Shown: in pieces, positions 1 to 9,012 of the stretch
How the letters are laid out: the number at the start of each line of letters is the position of its first letter
Position numbering within the stretch: position 1 is the first letter of the stretch
Assembly: GCA_965226215.1 (NCBI GenBank)
Contig: CBDDCH010000002.1
Span: 3,348,001-3,412,000 of the forward strand
DNA length: 64,000 nt
Direction: 5' to 3'
Source: G963668345 sp965226215
GTDB lineage: Bacteria; Acidobacteriota; Terriglobia; Bryobacterales; UBA6623
The notes under the pieces: model-generated
What the model was told of the DNA's origin: nothing
Database searches by the model: none
The model's input: the letters and a program-made list of their open reading frames with translations, nothing else
Program-made: the position numbers and the translations under genes

Positions 1-366
1 GACCCTGACATACGAAATTTCGACCCCCTCTTTCTCGAGCTCCTGGCAAGTATTCAAGACCGCGGGATGCTCAATCGAGCTCGTGATAACATGCTTGCGC
101 GAACGGGACGAGGTTCGAACCGTCCCGAGAATGGCTAGGTTGTCCGCCTCAGTCCCGCCGCTTGTAAAGATGATTTCGGGTGGCGCGCAATTCAACAGCG
201 CGGCGACTTGGCGGCGAGCCCGCTCCACGCGTGCCTTGGCGTCCTGCCCAAAGCCGTGAATGCTCGACGCGTTGCCGTAGGATCCCTCCAGGCACAAGAG
301 GATCGCGTCTCGCACCTCGGGTGCGACCGGTGTCGTGGCGTTGTGGTCGAAGTAGTAGCGCTGCAT
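1..366 (-). CDS. Cysteine desulfurase (NifS/IscS-type), N-terminal part, cut by window edge
   Basis: The reverse strand from ATG at 366 reads through to base 1 without a stop (122 codons); the rest lies outside the window. It starts MQRYYFDHNATTPVAPEVR, the typical opening of class-V aminotransferase-fold cysteine desulfurases, followed by a SSIHGFGQDAK segment, the phosphate-binding TSGGTEADNLAI loop and TSSIEHPAV with the PLP-stacking histidine. By family knowledge it is PLP-dependent, removes sulfur from cysteine and supplies Fe-S or thiolated tRNA assembly. The catalytic cysteine and lysine would be beyond the window. It is divergent from the gene at 396, with only 29 bp between starts. 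Confidence 0.93.
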   Translation of the reverse strand, partial: MQRYYFDHNATTPVAPEVRDAILLCLEGSYGNASSIHGFGQDAKARVERARRQVAALLNCAPPEIIFTSGGTEADNLAILGTVRTSSRSRKHVITSSIEHPAVLNTCQELEKEGVEISYVRV

Positions 367-395
367 GCTATCCGCCTGGCATCATTGATTATAAC

Positions 396-1202
396 GTGCG
401 CTCCGGCATCATCACCCTCACTACGGACTTCGGTCTTGCCGACCACTATGTCGGCGTAATGAAGGGGGTTATTGCAACGATTCACCCCGAAGCGCGGGTG
501 GTTGACGTGAGTCACGACGTAGCTTCCCATAGCATTGCGGAGGGCGCCTTTACCGTTGCCCAGGCCTATCGCTACTTTCCCCAGGGGACGGTACACGTCG
601 TCGTGGTAGATCCCGGCGTGGGAACCGAGCGACGGCCGATTATCGTTGACGCGGGAGGCCATCACTTCGTTGCTCCGGATAACGGCGTCCTCTCGCAGGT
701 TTATGAGCGAGAAACTCCGTCTGTAAGGAGTGTAGATGTGGAGCGCTACGCGCTCAAGCCAACGAGCCAAACTTTTCACGGCCGCGACGTTTTCGCGCCG
801 ATTGCCGCTCGGCTTTCAAAAGGAACTGCGAGCGAGGAATTCGGCGAAGTGATTTCGGACTTCGTGCGGCTAGCCCCGACGGCGCCGCGGCTGGTTGAGC
901 CGGGAAGATGGCAGGGGAAAGTGCTCCACGTGGATCGGTTCGGAAATCTCGTTACGAGCTTCACCGCCAAATCGCTTACAGGCAGCGAGAGTTTCCGTAG
1001 CTTGATCGCCGGCGGTAAGGAAGTCGATTCGTTCGCCGAAGCTTACGCATTGGCGCCTGAAGGCCGCCCATTTGTGATCGCCGGCAGCTCAGGCTATCTG
1101 GAAGTATCGATTAACCGCGCGTCGGCAGCGGACTGGGCAGGGATTGGTGTTGAAGACCGGGTTGAACTCGTGCTTGCGCCGGGAGGCGGTCCCGGCAATT
1201 AA
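396..1202 (+). CDS. SAM hydroxide adenosyltransferase (DUF62 / SAM hydrolase family)
   Basis: About 268 aa. Family hallmarks are visible: ITLTTDFGLADHYVGVMKG at the N-terminus, VVVVDPGVGTERRP, and APDNGVL, followed by the C-terminal barrel with VDRFGNLVTSF. Members use hydroxide to split S-adenosylmethionine into adenosine and methionine in the cytoplasm and are homologous to SAM-dependent fluorinases. I place the start at GTG 396, four codons before the conserved ITLTTDFG; the frame is open back to 180, but that part overlaps the divergent cysteine desulfurase and shows no family sequence. No clear Shine-Dalgarno was seen. The 3' end overlaps the convergent DUF4340 gene by 4 bp. Confidence 0.9.
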   Translation: MRSGIITLTTDFGLADHYVGVMKGVIATIHPEARVVDVSHDVASHSIAEGAFTVAQAYRYFPQGTVHVVVVDPGVGTERRPIIVDAGGHHFVAPDNGVLSQVYERETPSVRSVDVERYALKPTSQTFHGRDVFAPIAARLSKGTASEEFGEVISDFVRLAPTAPRLVEPGRWQGKVLHVDRFGNLVTSFTAKSLTGSESFRSLIAGGKEVDSFAEAYALAPEGRPFVIAGSSGYLEVSINRASAADWAGIGVEDRVELVLAPGGGPGN

Positions 1203-2638
1203 CCCTCGGAATCCTCTTCCGGTTCTGCTCCCTCGCCTTCCGATTCGTCTTCCTCGCGCGGCAACTCCTGAATCGCCCGCTGGATCTCCTCCGCGGCGCT
1301 CTTCTCCACCTCGTAAGTCGTAGGCTGGCCCTCGCGAGCAGCGTAGACCCGGTCATTAGCGGCTTCGGTGATGAGAACCTTTTCGGACGACTCACCATCG
1401 GCCACGGTCACCTCGGCCTCGATCGCCGGCTGGTCGAGCCCGTATTTGCTTTGATCCGCCGCGTCGTCGGACGGGAAGCCGGTCGCCGCAAGGCTGCGAA
1501 GGCTGTCAATCACGGTCTGCACCTTCTCCGAATCAAGCTCCCGATCGCCTTCGGAAGAAAGCACCCACTTGTTATCTTTCTTCTCGACGCGCAAGCGAGT
1601 GTCGCCGTCGCGCAAAGCGAGGGCGGCGATCTCCTTGAATCCGAAATCGAACAGTTTCTTGTTGCGGAAATCCTCAAGCGGCTTGTCGAGGCCCTCCGCC
1701 ATCGTCGAGGAGACCTCATAAACGCCCCCAAGGTCCGAGCTTTTGGCGTAATAGCTATCGTCGTTGGATTTCGCGATTGTCAGGGTGTGAGCCCCGGCTT
1801 CATCGACGATCTCGGCGATAGCAAACGGTCGCCGAAACCGGTATTTCCTGGAAGGCTCGCCTCCTTCTTCGAGGACAGAAACCATCCCGGCTGTCCGCAC
1901 CGAGCGCACCAAATCCCCGACGGTAAAATTGTCCGCCCGCATGGGCTTGGGCCTCAGAATCTGCCAGCGATCGTCTCCGCTCTTGCCGAATTCGATGGAC
2001 CGCCGGCCGACGTTGACGGTGACCCTCGAAATCTTATCCTCCTCCACCTGCAGGAGTTTCTTGTCCCGCAGATCAAAGATCTCTTTTTCAAAGCCGCCCT
2101 TGACATAGCTGAAGACGGTGAACAGTCGCGATTCGCCTTCCAGGCGAGCGTAGACGCCCCCGCCGGTCGGCGTGTCGTTCCCGAAGATAACGCGGTAGGT
2201 TTTTTGCGCGGCTTCTTCTTCCTCCGCTTCCTTCTCGCCCTCTTTGTCGTCGCCCGGTTGCTCTTGCTTGACTACGGCGCTCACTTCCAGCTCGCCCGCC
2301 CCGTCGAGCCCGTAGGGGGCCCAGTTTCGAACCTGCTCATCGACAAGCCGGTCGGCGTTCATCGAAGCGAGGTTCGAGATCATCGTGTTGACGGGTGATT
2401 CCCCGACAGGGAAGGTGTATGGCTCGCCAAAGTGCCATTCGCCGTCTTCGCCGCGCTGGAGGGTGATGGTGTCCTTGCGGGGCCGCGAAATCGTCACTCG
2501 GACGATGTCGTCCTCTTCGACCGAGATGATCTCCGGCTTCTGTTCACCGGTTTCTGGAGGATTCTCCTCCGTGTACCAAACCAGCGCAACCAAAACGGCG
2601 AGAATCCCGAAGGCGATGATGAGGGGTGCGGGTTTCAC
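1199..2638 (-). CDS. DUF4340 domain protein, membrane-anchored, Gld-type ABC operon
   Basis: 479 aa from GTG at 2638. The frame is open to 2698, but GTG 2638 has a GGAG eight bases upstream and is followed directly by a membrane segment (PLIIAFGILAVLVALVWY), so the longer N-terminus, which would translate a palindromic repeat, is rejected. The rest is extracytoplasmic and contains repeated DUF4340-type units with recurring 'I..VtI.r....i.l.r..dg.W....P' lines. The end is very acidic (Glu-rich over the last ~25 residues). In many genomes DUF4340 proteins sit after an ABC-2 permease and a GldG-like protein, as here. Function is not established; a periplasmic accessory of the exporter is inferred. 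Confidence 0.82.
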   Translation of the reverse strand: MKPAPLIIAFGILAVLVALVWYTEENPPETGEQKPEIISVEEDDIVRVTISRPRKDTITLQRGEDGEWHFGEPYTFPVGESPVNTMISNLASMNADRLVDEQVRNWAPYGLDGAGELEVSAVVKQEQPGDDKEGEKEAEEEEAAQKTYRVIFGNDTPTGGGVYARLEGESRLFTVFSYVKGGFEKEIFDLRDKKLLQVEEDKISRVTVNVGRRSIEFGKSGDDRWQILRPKPMRADNFTVGDLVRSVRTAGMVSVLEEGGEPSRKYRFRRPFAIAEIVDEAGAHTLTIAKSNDDSYYAKSSDLGGVYEVSSTMAEGLDKPLEDFRNKKLFDFGFKEIAALALRDGDTRLRVEKKDNKWVLSSEGDRELDSEKVQTVIDSLRSLAATGFPSDDAADQSKYGLDQPAIEAEVTVADGESSEKVLITEAANDRVYAAREGQPTTYEVEKSAAEEIQRAIQELPREEDESEGEGAEPEEDSEG

Positions 2639-2657
2639 GATGGTTGCTCCGAAGTGC

Positions 2658-2677
2658 GACAGGCATTCCTGCCTGTC
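2658..2677. repeat. REP-like palindrome
   Basis: GACAGGCA-TTCC-TGCCTGTC: perfect 8-bp stem with a 4-nt loop, just upstream of the DUF4340 start. It has the same design as the hairpin at 50439-50458. Confidence 0.65.
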
Positions 2678-2838
2678 CATGGCTTCCCCGAGACACATCG
2701 GAGATATTTGTCAGCAGAGACACGCCGGATGCCCGCCCCGGCTAGTGCTTGGTTGCCAAGTTTCGCGTCATTGGAAAAGTCCTTTCCCGAAGGACCATAC
2801 GATCGTCCGTCTGGCCCGGAAGTTGCTTCTTCGCGGAG

Positions 2839-2872
2839 TGAACGAATCGGAGCCGCGAACGCCAGTGAGCGG
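2839..2872. repeat. 34-bp direct repeat, copy 1
   Basis: The segment beginning TGAACGAATCGGAGCCGCG and ending GTGAGCGG recurs identically at 2951-2984. The copies are 112 bp apart, in the gap of the Gld-type operon. Confidence 0.8.
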
Positions 2873-2950
2873 CCAGGGAGCAATGGCGCGGATGCTTGGC
2901 CTGTCACTAGCGTTCCAGGCTCAGTTTCCTGTTCTCGTACGCCACTGCGA

Positions 2951-2984
2951 TGAACGAATCGGAGCCGCGAACGCCAGTGAGCGG
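2951..2984. repeat. 34-bp direct repeat, copy 2
   Basis: Identical over 34 bp to 2839-2872; the sequence between the copies is not itself repeated. Confidence 0.8.
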
Positions 2985-3097
2985 TCAAGGGCCCGCGGCC
3001 CAGCCAAAGGGATGAAAACGGTGGGTTTTGGACGGAGCGGCCCAGGGATTGTCCACCCATAATCTATCGTGAACTTCTGCGACCAATCACTACGCCC

Positions 3098-4561
3098 TCA
3101 GCGGCGCTTCCACCAGACACGAATCCCGGCGACGATGATCACCAGAGGAATGCCCACAACCGTACCAAAAAACAGACGGCTCATATCCGCCCCGGTCAGG
3201 TTCAGGGGAGTGTTGTCAGGGTCCCTGGGTCGGATGGAAATCAGATCCTCGTCCGAGCTGAGCCAGTTGAGCATATTCAGGAATAAGTCCACATTCCCAC
3301 CGCGACGGATGTAATTGTTGCGGACGAACAGCGACGTCCCGACGACCACGATGCGGCCCTGCTTTTCTTCGTCTTCCGCCTGGGCGTCGTCCTCACTGTT
3401 CTCGGAGTCCGTTTCGTCTTCGCCACGTTCCTCTTCATCGTCTTCGCCGGCCGGAACGGCGTACGTCGCCGCGACCGCCAGGGAAATTGGACCTTCCCTT
3501 TCCTTGTCGGGGTCGCGGATGAGCTCGTCTTCTTCCGGGGAGAAAGCCTCTGACGCGAAACTGCCCGCCGTGGTGCTAAACAACTTGTCCACTGTCCAAC
3601 TATCGGGGACATCACCGCTTTCAACACTGCGGACCAACGGAAAGAACGACGCGACGTTACCCATCGCTTCCGACACCGGGTGGGATTCATAGTCACTGAC
3701 GAGCGGAGCCAGCGGCCCCATACCGAAAAACTGGCCAACGCCCGAAACGTCGATCACGATGTCGCTATTGACCTTGACCCCCCACGAACCGAGCATCTCT
3801 ACTAACCTTGGGCTCTTATCGTGGTCCAGCAGAAACAGCGTTCGCCCGCCACTCTCGACATAAGACTTCAGAACATCGATCTCCGGCTCTAAGTATTCTT
3901 TATCCGGACCGGCGACTAGCAGCAAAGTGCAATCGTCCGGCACCCGGGGGTTTTCCAAAAGCGACACGGTCTCAGTCCGGTAGTTCGCGTCTTCGATTTG
4001 CCCTTTCGCTGAAGAGAAACCCTCGCGCTCGGAGTCGTCTCCGTCCGCTTCGCCGTGGCCCGTAAGAAAACAGGCCGTCTTTTCCTCTCCCTTGATGACG
4101 CGGATGATAGCGTTGGTGACGTCCTCTTCGTCTGTCGAGTTCGCTTCCTCGCGGTTGCCCGCCATCTCGATCAAAACCGTTCCGTACGTCCGCACGTTCA
4201 TCGCCTGGGCCAGGTCGGGCTTGCTGTCCGGATCAATGTAGTCGACGGACACGTGGTGCGAAACGTTTTCATAGCGCACCAACTTGTCCCTGGGCGCCAT
4301 GCCGCCTGCCGCGGTTTGATCAAACCGCTCAGCCTGATCGAAGTAGTAGATTTTCAGATCTTGGTCGAGGTCCCCAAGGATCTTGACCGTCTGATCGGAG
4401 AGGCTATACAGCCTGTTTGCCGTGGCGTCGTACGTCTTGTTGTAGCGGTCGGCGAGGTAATTGGCTGCCACTACGATAGCCAGCACGACGAACGTATACA
4501 GCACCATGTAAGTGCCGTGTTTGGTTTGCCTTGTCTTCAGCCAGCCGAGCGACATATTCAT
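3098..4561 (-). CDS. GldG-like ABC-type auxiliary protein
   Basis: 487 aa. There is an N-terminal membrane segment (residues ~18-37), a large extracytoplasmic region with the ABC_transp_aux/GldG-type pattern (NRLYSLSDQTVKILGDL; CFLTGHGEAD; LFLLDHDKSPRLVEMLGSWG), an acidic low-complexity stretch around 375-400, and a C-terminal membrane segment (FFGTVVGIPLVIIVAGIRVWW). Members partner with an ABC-2 permease and ATPase; in Bacteroidetes the GldAFG set supports gliding, elsewhere the substrate is unknown. The permease gene ends 9 bp upstream, so one transcript is likely. Confidence 0.85.
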   Translation of the reverse strand: MNMSLGWLKTRQTKHGTYMVLYTFVVLAIVVAANYLADRYNKTYDATANRLYSLSDQTVKILGDLDQDLKIYYFDQAERFDQTAAGGMAPRDKLVRYENVSHHVSVDYIDPDSKPDLAQAMNVRTYGTVLIEMAGNREEANSTDEEDVTNAIIRVIKGEEKTACFLTGHGEADGDDSEREGFSSAKGQIEDANYRTETVSLLENPRVPDDCTLLLVAGPDKEYLEPEIDVLKSYVESGGRTLFLLDHDKSPRLVEMLGSWGVKVNSDIVIDVSGVGQFFGMGPLAPLVSDYESHPVSEAMGNVASFFPLVRSVESGDVPDSWTVDKLFSTTAGSFASEAFSPEEDELIRDPDKEREGPISLAVAATYAVPAGEDDEEERGEDETDSENSEDDAQAEDEEKQGRIVVVGTSLFVRNNYIRRGGNVDLFLNMLNWLSSDEDLISIRPRDPDNTPLNLTGADMSRLFFGTVVGIPLVIIVAGIRVWWKRR

Positions 4562-4570
4562 TTGTCCGGA

Positions 4571-5338
4571 CTACGATCTCCAACGCAGCGATTCCAAAGA
4601 CCGCTTACTCAGAAAGAGCCCCAATCCAATCGCCGAGACGTAATAGGTCGTGTCTTTCAATTCGATCACACCCTTGGAAAACTGCTGGAAATGGGGAGAA
4701 ATCGCCAAGTATTTGCAAAGGTTGCCGACCGTAGATGTGCTGTAAGCGTTCACCCAATCAAGCACATAAAGCAGCAGAAACAGCCCAAACGTCACCGCGC
4801 CCGCCACGATCTGGTTGCTCGTCAACGACGAAATAAAGGCCCCCAACGCCAAGAAGGTGCCTCCCATGAGAAGCAAGCCCAAGTACGCAACCAGCAGCGC
4901 CCGCCAGTCCGGCTCGCTGTAAACGAAAAGGATCGACAGGTTCAGAAACGACAGGCCCAGCATGGCGCCATACAGCAACATCGCGGCCAGCCACTTCCCG
5001 AAAATGATCTCGTAGTCCCGAACAGGCGACGTCAAGAGAAGTTCCATTGTGCCGCTGCGTTTTTCTTCCGCGAAAAGCCGCATGGTGATCATGGGGCACA
5101 GGAACAGCAAAATAATGCTGAAATTGCCGAACGTCGGCTGAATGACAAACTGGTCGATGTTCATCGACCCCATGCCCGTCCCGAACTGGCTCCGCCCGCT
5201 GAACTGGACGAAAATTGCGACCGCGGTGAAAAAGAAGTAACCAAAGATCACGGCGAACATCGCCAGCAGAATGTAGGCGATCGGCGAAACGAAATAGGAG
5301 TTGAGCTCTCGTCGAGCAAGAGTCCAAACGTTTCTCAC
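4571..5338 (-). CDS. ABC-2 type permease (GldF-like)
   Basis: 255 aa with about six membrane segments. It begins MRNVWTLARRELNSYFVSP and contains RLFAEEKRSGTMELLLTSP, the conserved ABC-2 permease signature before transmembrane helix 3. The start overlaps the stop of the upstream ATPase by 4 bp (ATGA), indicating translational coupling. It forms the channel of the exporter with the adjacent ATPase; the substrate cannot be read from the sequence. Confidence 0.9.
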   Translation of the reverse strand: MRNVWTLARRELNSYFVSPIAYILLAMFAVIFGYFFFTAVAIFVQFSGRSQFGTGMGSMNIDQFVIQPTFGNFSIILLFLCPMITMRLFAEEKRSGTMELLLTSPVRDYEIIFGKWLAAMLLYGAMLGLSFLNLSILFVYSEPDWRALLVAYLGLLLMGGTFLALGAFISSLTSNQIVAGAVTFGLFLLLYVLDWVNAYSTSTVGNLCKYLAISPHFQQFSKGVIELKDTTYYVSAIGLGLFLSKRSLESLRWRS

Positions 5339-6366
5339 GGGTTGCTGTCCCCCTCTTGCGGTGCAGCATCGCCGCTTCCGCCTTCAGTATCGGCTTCCTC
5401 CGTCGCCTCGCCGCTCGCTTCTTGTGTCGGTTCTTGGTCCGAACCGGTTAACTCCAAGAAGACTTCTTCCAAACTCAAGCCGACCGATTTCATCTCAAAC
5501 AGTCCCCAGCCCGATTCGACGACAGTACGCGCCAGCGATATCCGGATCGCGGAGTCTTTCCCCGTTTCGACTTCCCACGAGGTCCGCCCCCCGTGCCCAT
5601 TGGCGCGAGCGACGCGACTGACTCCCTCGACCGACTCCAATTTTTCCCGCACCTGATCGGCGGGCCCATCGACCTCCACCAGCAGCGTGTCGTGCCCCTG
5701 CAAGCGGGAGGTCAAGTTCTCGGGCGTGTCGCTGGCCTCCAGCTTGCCTTCGTTGATGATGATGACCCGGTTGCAGGTCGTCGAAACTTCCGGCAGAATG
5801 TGCGTGCTCAAGATGATCGTGTGTTCGCCGCTCAGTTCATGGATCAGCCGGCGGACATCGATAATCTGCTTGGGATCGAGCCCCGCTGTCGGCTCATCGA
5901 GTATCAATACATCAGGATTGTGGATCAGCGCCTGCGCCAGACCGACCCGTTGCCGATAGCCTTTTGAAAGTTGACCGTTGAGTTTTTGCCGAACTTCGCC
6001 GATCGCGCAGCGCTCGACCACCTCATTCACCCGCGAACCGATCTCGTGGCGCGAAATACCCTTTAGCCTGGCGACGAATCGCAGATAGTCGAGCACTTCC
6101 ATTTCGAGGTAGAGAGGCGGCGTCTCCGGCAGATAGCCGATCCGCTTCTTCACCTCGAGCGGACTATCGAGAACGTCATAGCCGGCCACGGTCGCGGTTC
6201 CTTCCGTCGGCGGCAGGAAGCACGTCAGGATGCGCATCGTCGTGGTCTTCCCGGCGCCATTGGGGCCTAGGAATCCCACAATCTCGCCCTTTTCCACCTC
6301 GAAGCTGATGTTGCGGACGGCTACGGTGGGACCGTAGCGCTTCGTGAGACCTTCGACCTTGATCAT
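5335..6366 (-). CDS. ABC transporter ATP-binding protein (GldA-like)
   Basis: 343 aa. Complete nucleotide-binding domain: Walker A GPNGAGKTTT (residue ~35), signature LSKGYRQR, Walker B VLILDEPTAGLD, switch histidine in STHILPEV. The C-terminal ~40 residues after LEEVFLELTG are acidic and rich in Glu/Gly, with no known domain. It is first in the operon ATPase-permease-GldG-like-DUF4340 and energises that exporter. Confidence 0.95.
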   Translation of the reverse strand: MIKVEGLTKRYGPTVAVRNISFEVEKGEIVGFLGPNGAGKTTTMRILTCFLPPTEGTATVAGYDVLDSPLEVKKRIGYLPETPPLYLEMEVLDYLRFVARLKGISRHEIGSRVNEVVERCAIGEVRQKLNGQLSKGYRQRVGLAQALIHNPDVLILDEPTAGLDPKQIIDVRRLIHELSGEHTIILSTHILPEVSTTCNRVIIINEGKLEASDTPENLTSRLQGHDTLLVEVDGPADQVREKLESVEGVSRVARANGHGGRTSWEVETGKDSAIRISLARTVVESGWGLFEMKSVGLSLEEVFLELTGSDQEPTQEASGEATEEADTEGGSGDAAPQEGDSNP

Positions 6367-6563
6367 GGCTAAACGGGAATCGTTACAACAAATAGGACAC
6401 GATAGGCTGACAGCGGCGCCACATGTTTCGAAGAGTAGGCAAAGAAACTATGTACCATCGAGATTAACATCTTTTCAACGGTCGGGATGAGCCCGTCCTG
6501 AAGTCCTGAAGCCCTGTGTCATCTTGGTAACGGCTCCGACAGTCGCCGGCCTTTGCCCGAAGC

Positions 6564-8369
6564 TCATGTTTCGTCGCTGACCCGGAGCACGGCCAGAAAC
6601 GCTTCCTGGGGGATATCGACTCGCCCGACCCGCTTCATCCGCCGCTTGCCCTCTTTTTGCCTCTCGAGCAGTTTGCGCTTGCGCGTGACGTCGCCACCGT
6701 AACACTTCGCCAGCACGTTCTTGCGAATGGCCGGGATATTCTCGCGGGCCACGATCTTGTTCCCGATCCCCGCCTGCAGGGCCACCTCAAACATCTGTCG
6801 CGGGATCAGTTTCCGTATCCTCTCAATCAGCGTTTTCCCCCGGCCATGCGCCTGGTCGCCGTGCACAATCACGCTCAAGGCGTCGACCGGCTCCGCGGCC
6901 ACCATAATGTCGAGCTTGACCATCGGCGAGGTCCAGTAGCCGGAAAAATGATAATCCACCGAGGCATACCCGCGCGAGACCGTCTTCAGCCGGTCGTAGA
7001 AGTCGAGCACGATTTCATTGAGCGGAACCTGGTACTTGAGCACGACGCGACTGCCGGTGACATACTCGAAACTCTCCTGCACGCCGCGCTTGTCCTCGAA
7101 CAGCTTCAAGAGCCCGCCCAGGTAGTCGTCCGGCGTGATCACGGTCACCGAAAAAATGGGCTCTTCCGTCGATGCGATGGTTGCCGGAGCGGGCCATCGG
7201 CTGGGGTTATCCACCTCGATGACGGCGCCGTCGGTCAAGGTGACCCGGTAGCGGACGCTCGGGGCTGTCGTGATCAGCTCGAGGTCGAACTCCCGCTCTA
7301 ACCTTTCCTGGACGATATCCAAGTGCAATAATCCGAGAAATCCGCACCGGAAGCCAAAGCCCAGGGCCACCGAGCTTTCCGGCTCAAAAACAAACGAGCG
7401 ATCGTTGAGCTGAAGCTTCTCGAGGGCTTCTCGCAACGCCTGATGCGCGTGCGATTCAACCGGATACAAACCCGCAAAAACCATCGGCTTTGTTTCTTCG
7501 AAGGCCCCCAGAGGCTCCGACGGCATCTCGGCATCGTCGCAAATCGTGTCCCCGATCTTCGTCTCAGTCACGTTCTTGATGTTGGCGATCAGCCAACCGA
7601 CTTCGCCGGTTTCAAGCTCTTCGCAAGCCAGCGACTTCGGAGTGCGATAACCCAAGTCCTCAACCGTGTAAGTCCGGCCGGTTGACCAGAATTTCACTTG
7701 CATGCCCTTGCGGAGCGTGCCATCTACGACACGTGCCAGAATAATCACGCCGCGGTAAGGGTCGTACCAAGAATCAAACAGCAATGCTCGCAGGGGTCGG
7801 TCCGGCGACCCCGCCGGAGGTGGAATCCTTTCGACGATGGCTTCAAGAATCTCGGGCACGCCGTCACCCGATTTGGCACTCACCAGCATCGTCTCATCGC
7901 CATTAAGCCCGACGGTCTCCTGAATTTGCTGGCGGACTCGGTCGGGATCCGCCGCCGGCAGGTCGATCTTGTTGATGACCGGGATAAGTTCCAGATTGTG
8001 CTCGATGGCTAAATACGTATTGGCCAGCGTTTGCGCCTCGACACCCTGGGAGGCGTCGACCACTAGCAGCGCCCCCTCACAAGCCGCCAAGCTGCGCGAG
8101 ACTTCGTAGGAGAAATCCACGTGTCCAGGCGTGTCGATCAGGTTGAGTTGATACGAGTTGCCGTCACGAGCCGTATAATTCAACCGCACGGCTTGCGCCT
8201 TGATCGTGATACCGCGCTCGCGCTCGAGGTCCATCGTATCGAGCACTTGCTCCTTCATTTCCCGCTGCGTGAGCGTGCCGGTTAACTCCAGCAGACGGTC
8301 GGCAAGCGTCGACTTCCCGTGGTCAATATGGGCGATGATCGAAAAATTCCGAATGAATGAGGGGTCCAT
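6564..8369 (-). CDS. lepA: Elongation factor 4 (LepA), ribosomal back-translocase GTPase
   Basis: 601 aa, the normal length. G1 AHIDHGKSTLADRLLE, G3 DTPGHVDFSYEV, G4 NKIDLPAADP, then the EF-G-like domains and the LepA-specific C-terminus (GGDVTRKRKLLERQKEGK, with IPQEAFLAVL near the end). By family knowledge it binds the ribosome, hydrolyses GTP and rescues stalled or mis-translocated complexes. It is apparently a single-gene unit; 197 bp separate it from the ABC operon. Confidence 0.98.
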   Translation of the reverse strand: MDPSFIRNFSIIAHIDHGKSTLADRLLELTGTLTQREMKEQVLDTMDLERERGITIKAQAVRLNYTARDGNSYQLNLIDTPGHVDFSYEVSRSLAACEGALLVVDASQGVEAQTLANTYLAIEHNLELIPVINKIDLPAADPDRVRQQIQETVGLNGDETMLVSAKSGDGVPEILEAIVERIPPPAGSPDRPLRALLFDSWYDPYRGVIILARVVDGTLRKGMQVKFWSTGRTYTVEDLGYRTPKSLACEELETGEVGWLIANIKNVTETKIGDTICDDAEMPSEPLGAFEETKPMVFAGLYPVESHAHQALREALEKLQLNDRSFVFEPESSVALGFGFRCGFLGLLHLDIVQERLEREFDLELITTAPSVRYRVTLTDGAVIEVDNPSRWPAPATIASTEEPIFSVTVITPDDYLGGLLKLFEDKRGVQESFEYVTGSRVVLKYQVPLNEIVLDFYDRLKTVSRGYASVDYHFSGYWTSPMVKLDIMVAAEPVDALSVIVHGDQAHGRGKTLIERIRKLIPRQMFEVALQAGIGNKIVARENIPAIRKNVLAKCYGGDVTRKRKLLERQKEGKRRMKRVGRVDIPQEAFLAVLRVSDET

Positions 8370-8582
8370 CGAGAGGGCAACTGCGGGTACAAAGATGCTA
8401 GCTCCACGCTAGCAGCAGGATCGAAAGGGTGTCAATTTGAGCCTATCGTCCCACCGTCCCCTATCGTTCCCGTCGCCCCGACTTTCCGCCCGACATGGGA
8501 ACATGCCGGCTGCAAGCTGTGCCGGACAAGACTTGATGCTCGTCCTTGTCGATGTGGCGGAAGGTGTGAGCTGGGACGTGGC

Positions 8583-8600
8583 GCACGCATTCTTGCGTGC
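8583..8600. repeat. REP-like palindrome at IS3 left flank
   Basis: GCACGCA-TTCT-TGCGTGC hairpin within a GTGGCGCACGC context that recurs, inverted, at 10221-10240, 24972-24992 and 59245-59266. It lies 5 bp from the IS3 end. Confidence 0.6.
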
Positions 8601-8664
8601 TGGAGTGAACCCCCAAAATGAGACAGTCGTGATAGCGACACTTTAGCCGGGAAAGGAACTGCGA

Positions 8665-9012
8665 GTGGGCAAGAGACGAGTTTACAAGTTTCCCGAAGAA
8701 TACCGGAAGATGGCACTGGAGCGGCTGAAAAGCTGCCAGAGCGTGACAGCGCTGTCGAAGGAGCTGGGGATTCACCGAGGGCTGCTGTACAGGTGGCGAA
8801 ATCGGATGGAGCCGACGGAGGAGGGGCCCGGTCCGCCGGTCGCCTCCCGCGAGCGGGAACTGCGCCAGGAGATCCGCGCGTTGCAGCGTCTGTTGGGGGA
8901 TAAGACGCTGGAAGTGGATTTTTTCAAAGGTGCCTTGCAAAAAATCGAGGCTCGACGCCACGGCAGCGGCAGCTGTGGCGAGAAGGCGTCTACGACCAAA
9001 TCCGGGAGTTGA
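8665..9012 (+). CDS. IS3-family transposase OrfA (helix-turn-helix)
   Basis: 115 aa from GTG 8665, with GGAAAGGA upstream. It has the N-terminal transposase_8 HTH (YKFPEEYRKMALERLKSC...VTALSKELGIHRGLLYRW), then a leucine-zipper-like helix (RELRQEIRALQRLLGDKTLEVDFFKGAL). OrfB starts at the stop (TGATG), so coupled translation or a frameshift-type arrangement is expected. It recognises the element ends. Confidence 0.92.
   Translation: MGKRRVYKFPEEYRKMALERLKSCQSVTALSKELGIHRGLLYRWRNRMEPTEEGPGPPVASRERELRQEIRALQRLLGDKTLEVDFFKGALQKIEARRHGSGSCGEKASTTKSGS

Larger units (their letters stand above)
2639..3097. other. Repeat-bearing gap inside the Gld-type operon
   Basis: 459 bp between DUF4340 and the GldG-like gene, with no convincing coding sequence on either strand. 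It holds a perfect hairpin (2658-2677) and a 34-bp direct repeat (2839-2872 and 2951-2984). It probably accumulated by repeat insertion into a formerly tighter operon. Confidence 0.6.

Noticed and set aside
1451..2398. 315-codon plus-strand open frame
   Set aside because: Lies wholly opposite the DUF4340 gene, which has a signal anchor, ribosome site and operon context.
4055..5656. 533-codon plus-strand open frame
   Set aside because: Antisense to the GldG-like and permease genes, with no family sequence and a composition (Arg, Gln, His, Pro) typical of the reverse frame of GC-rich genes.
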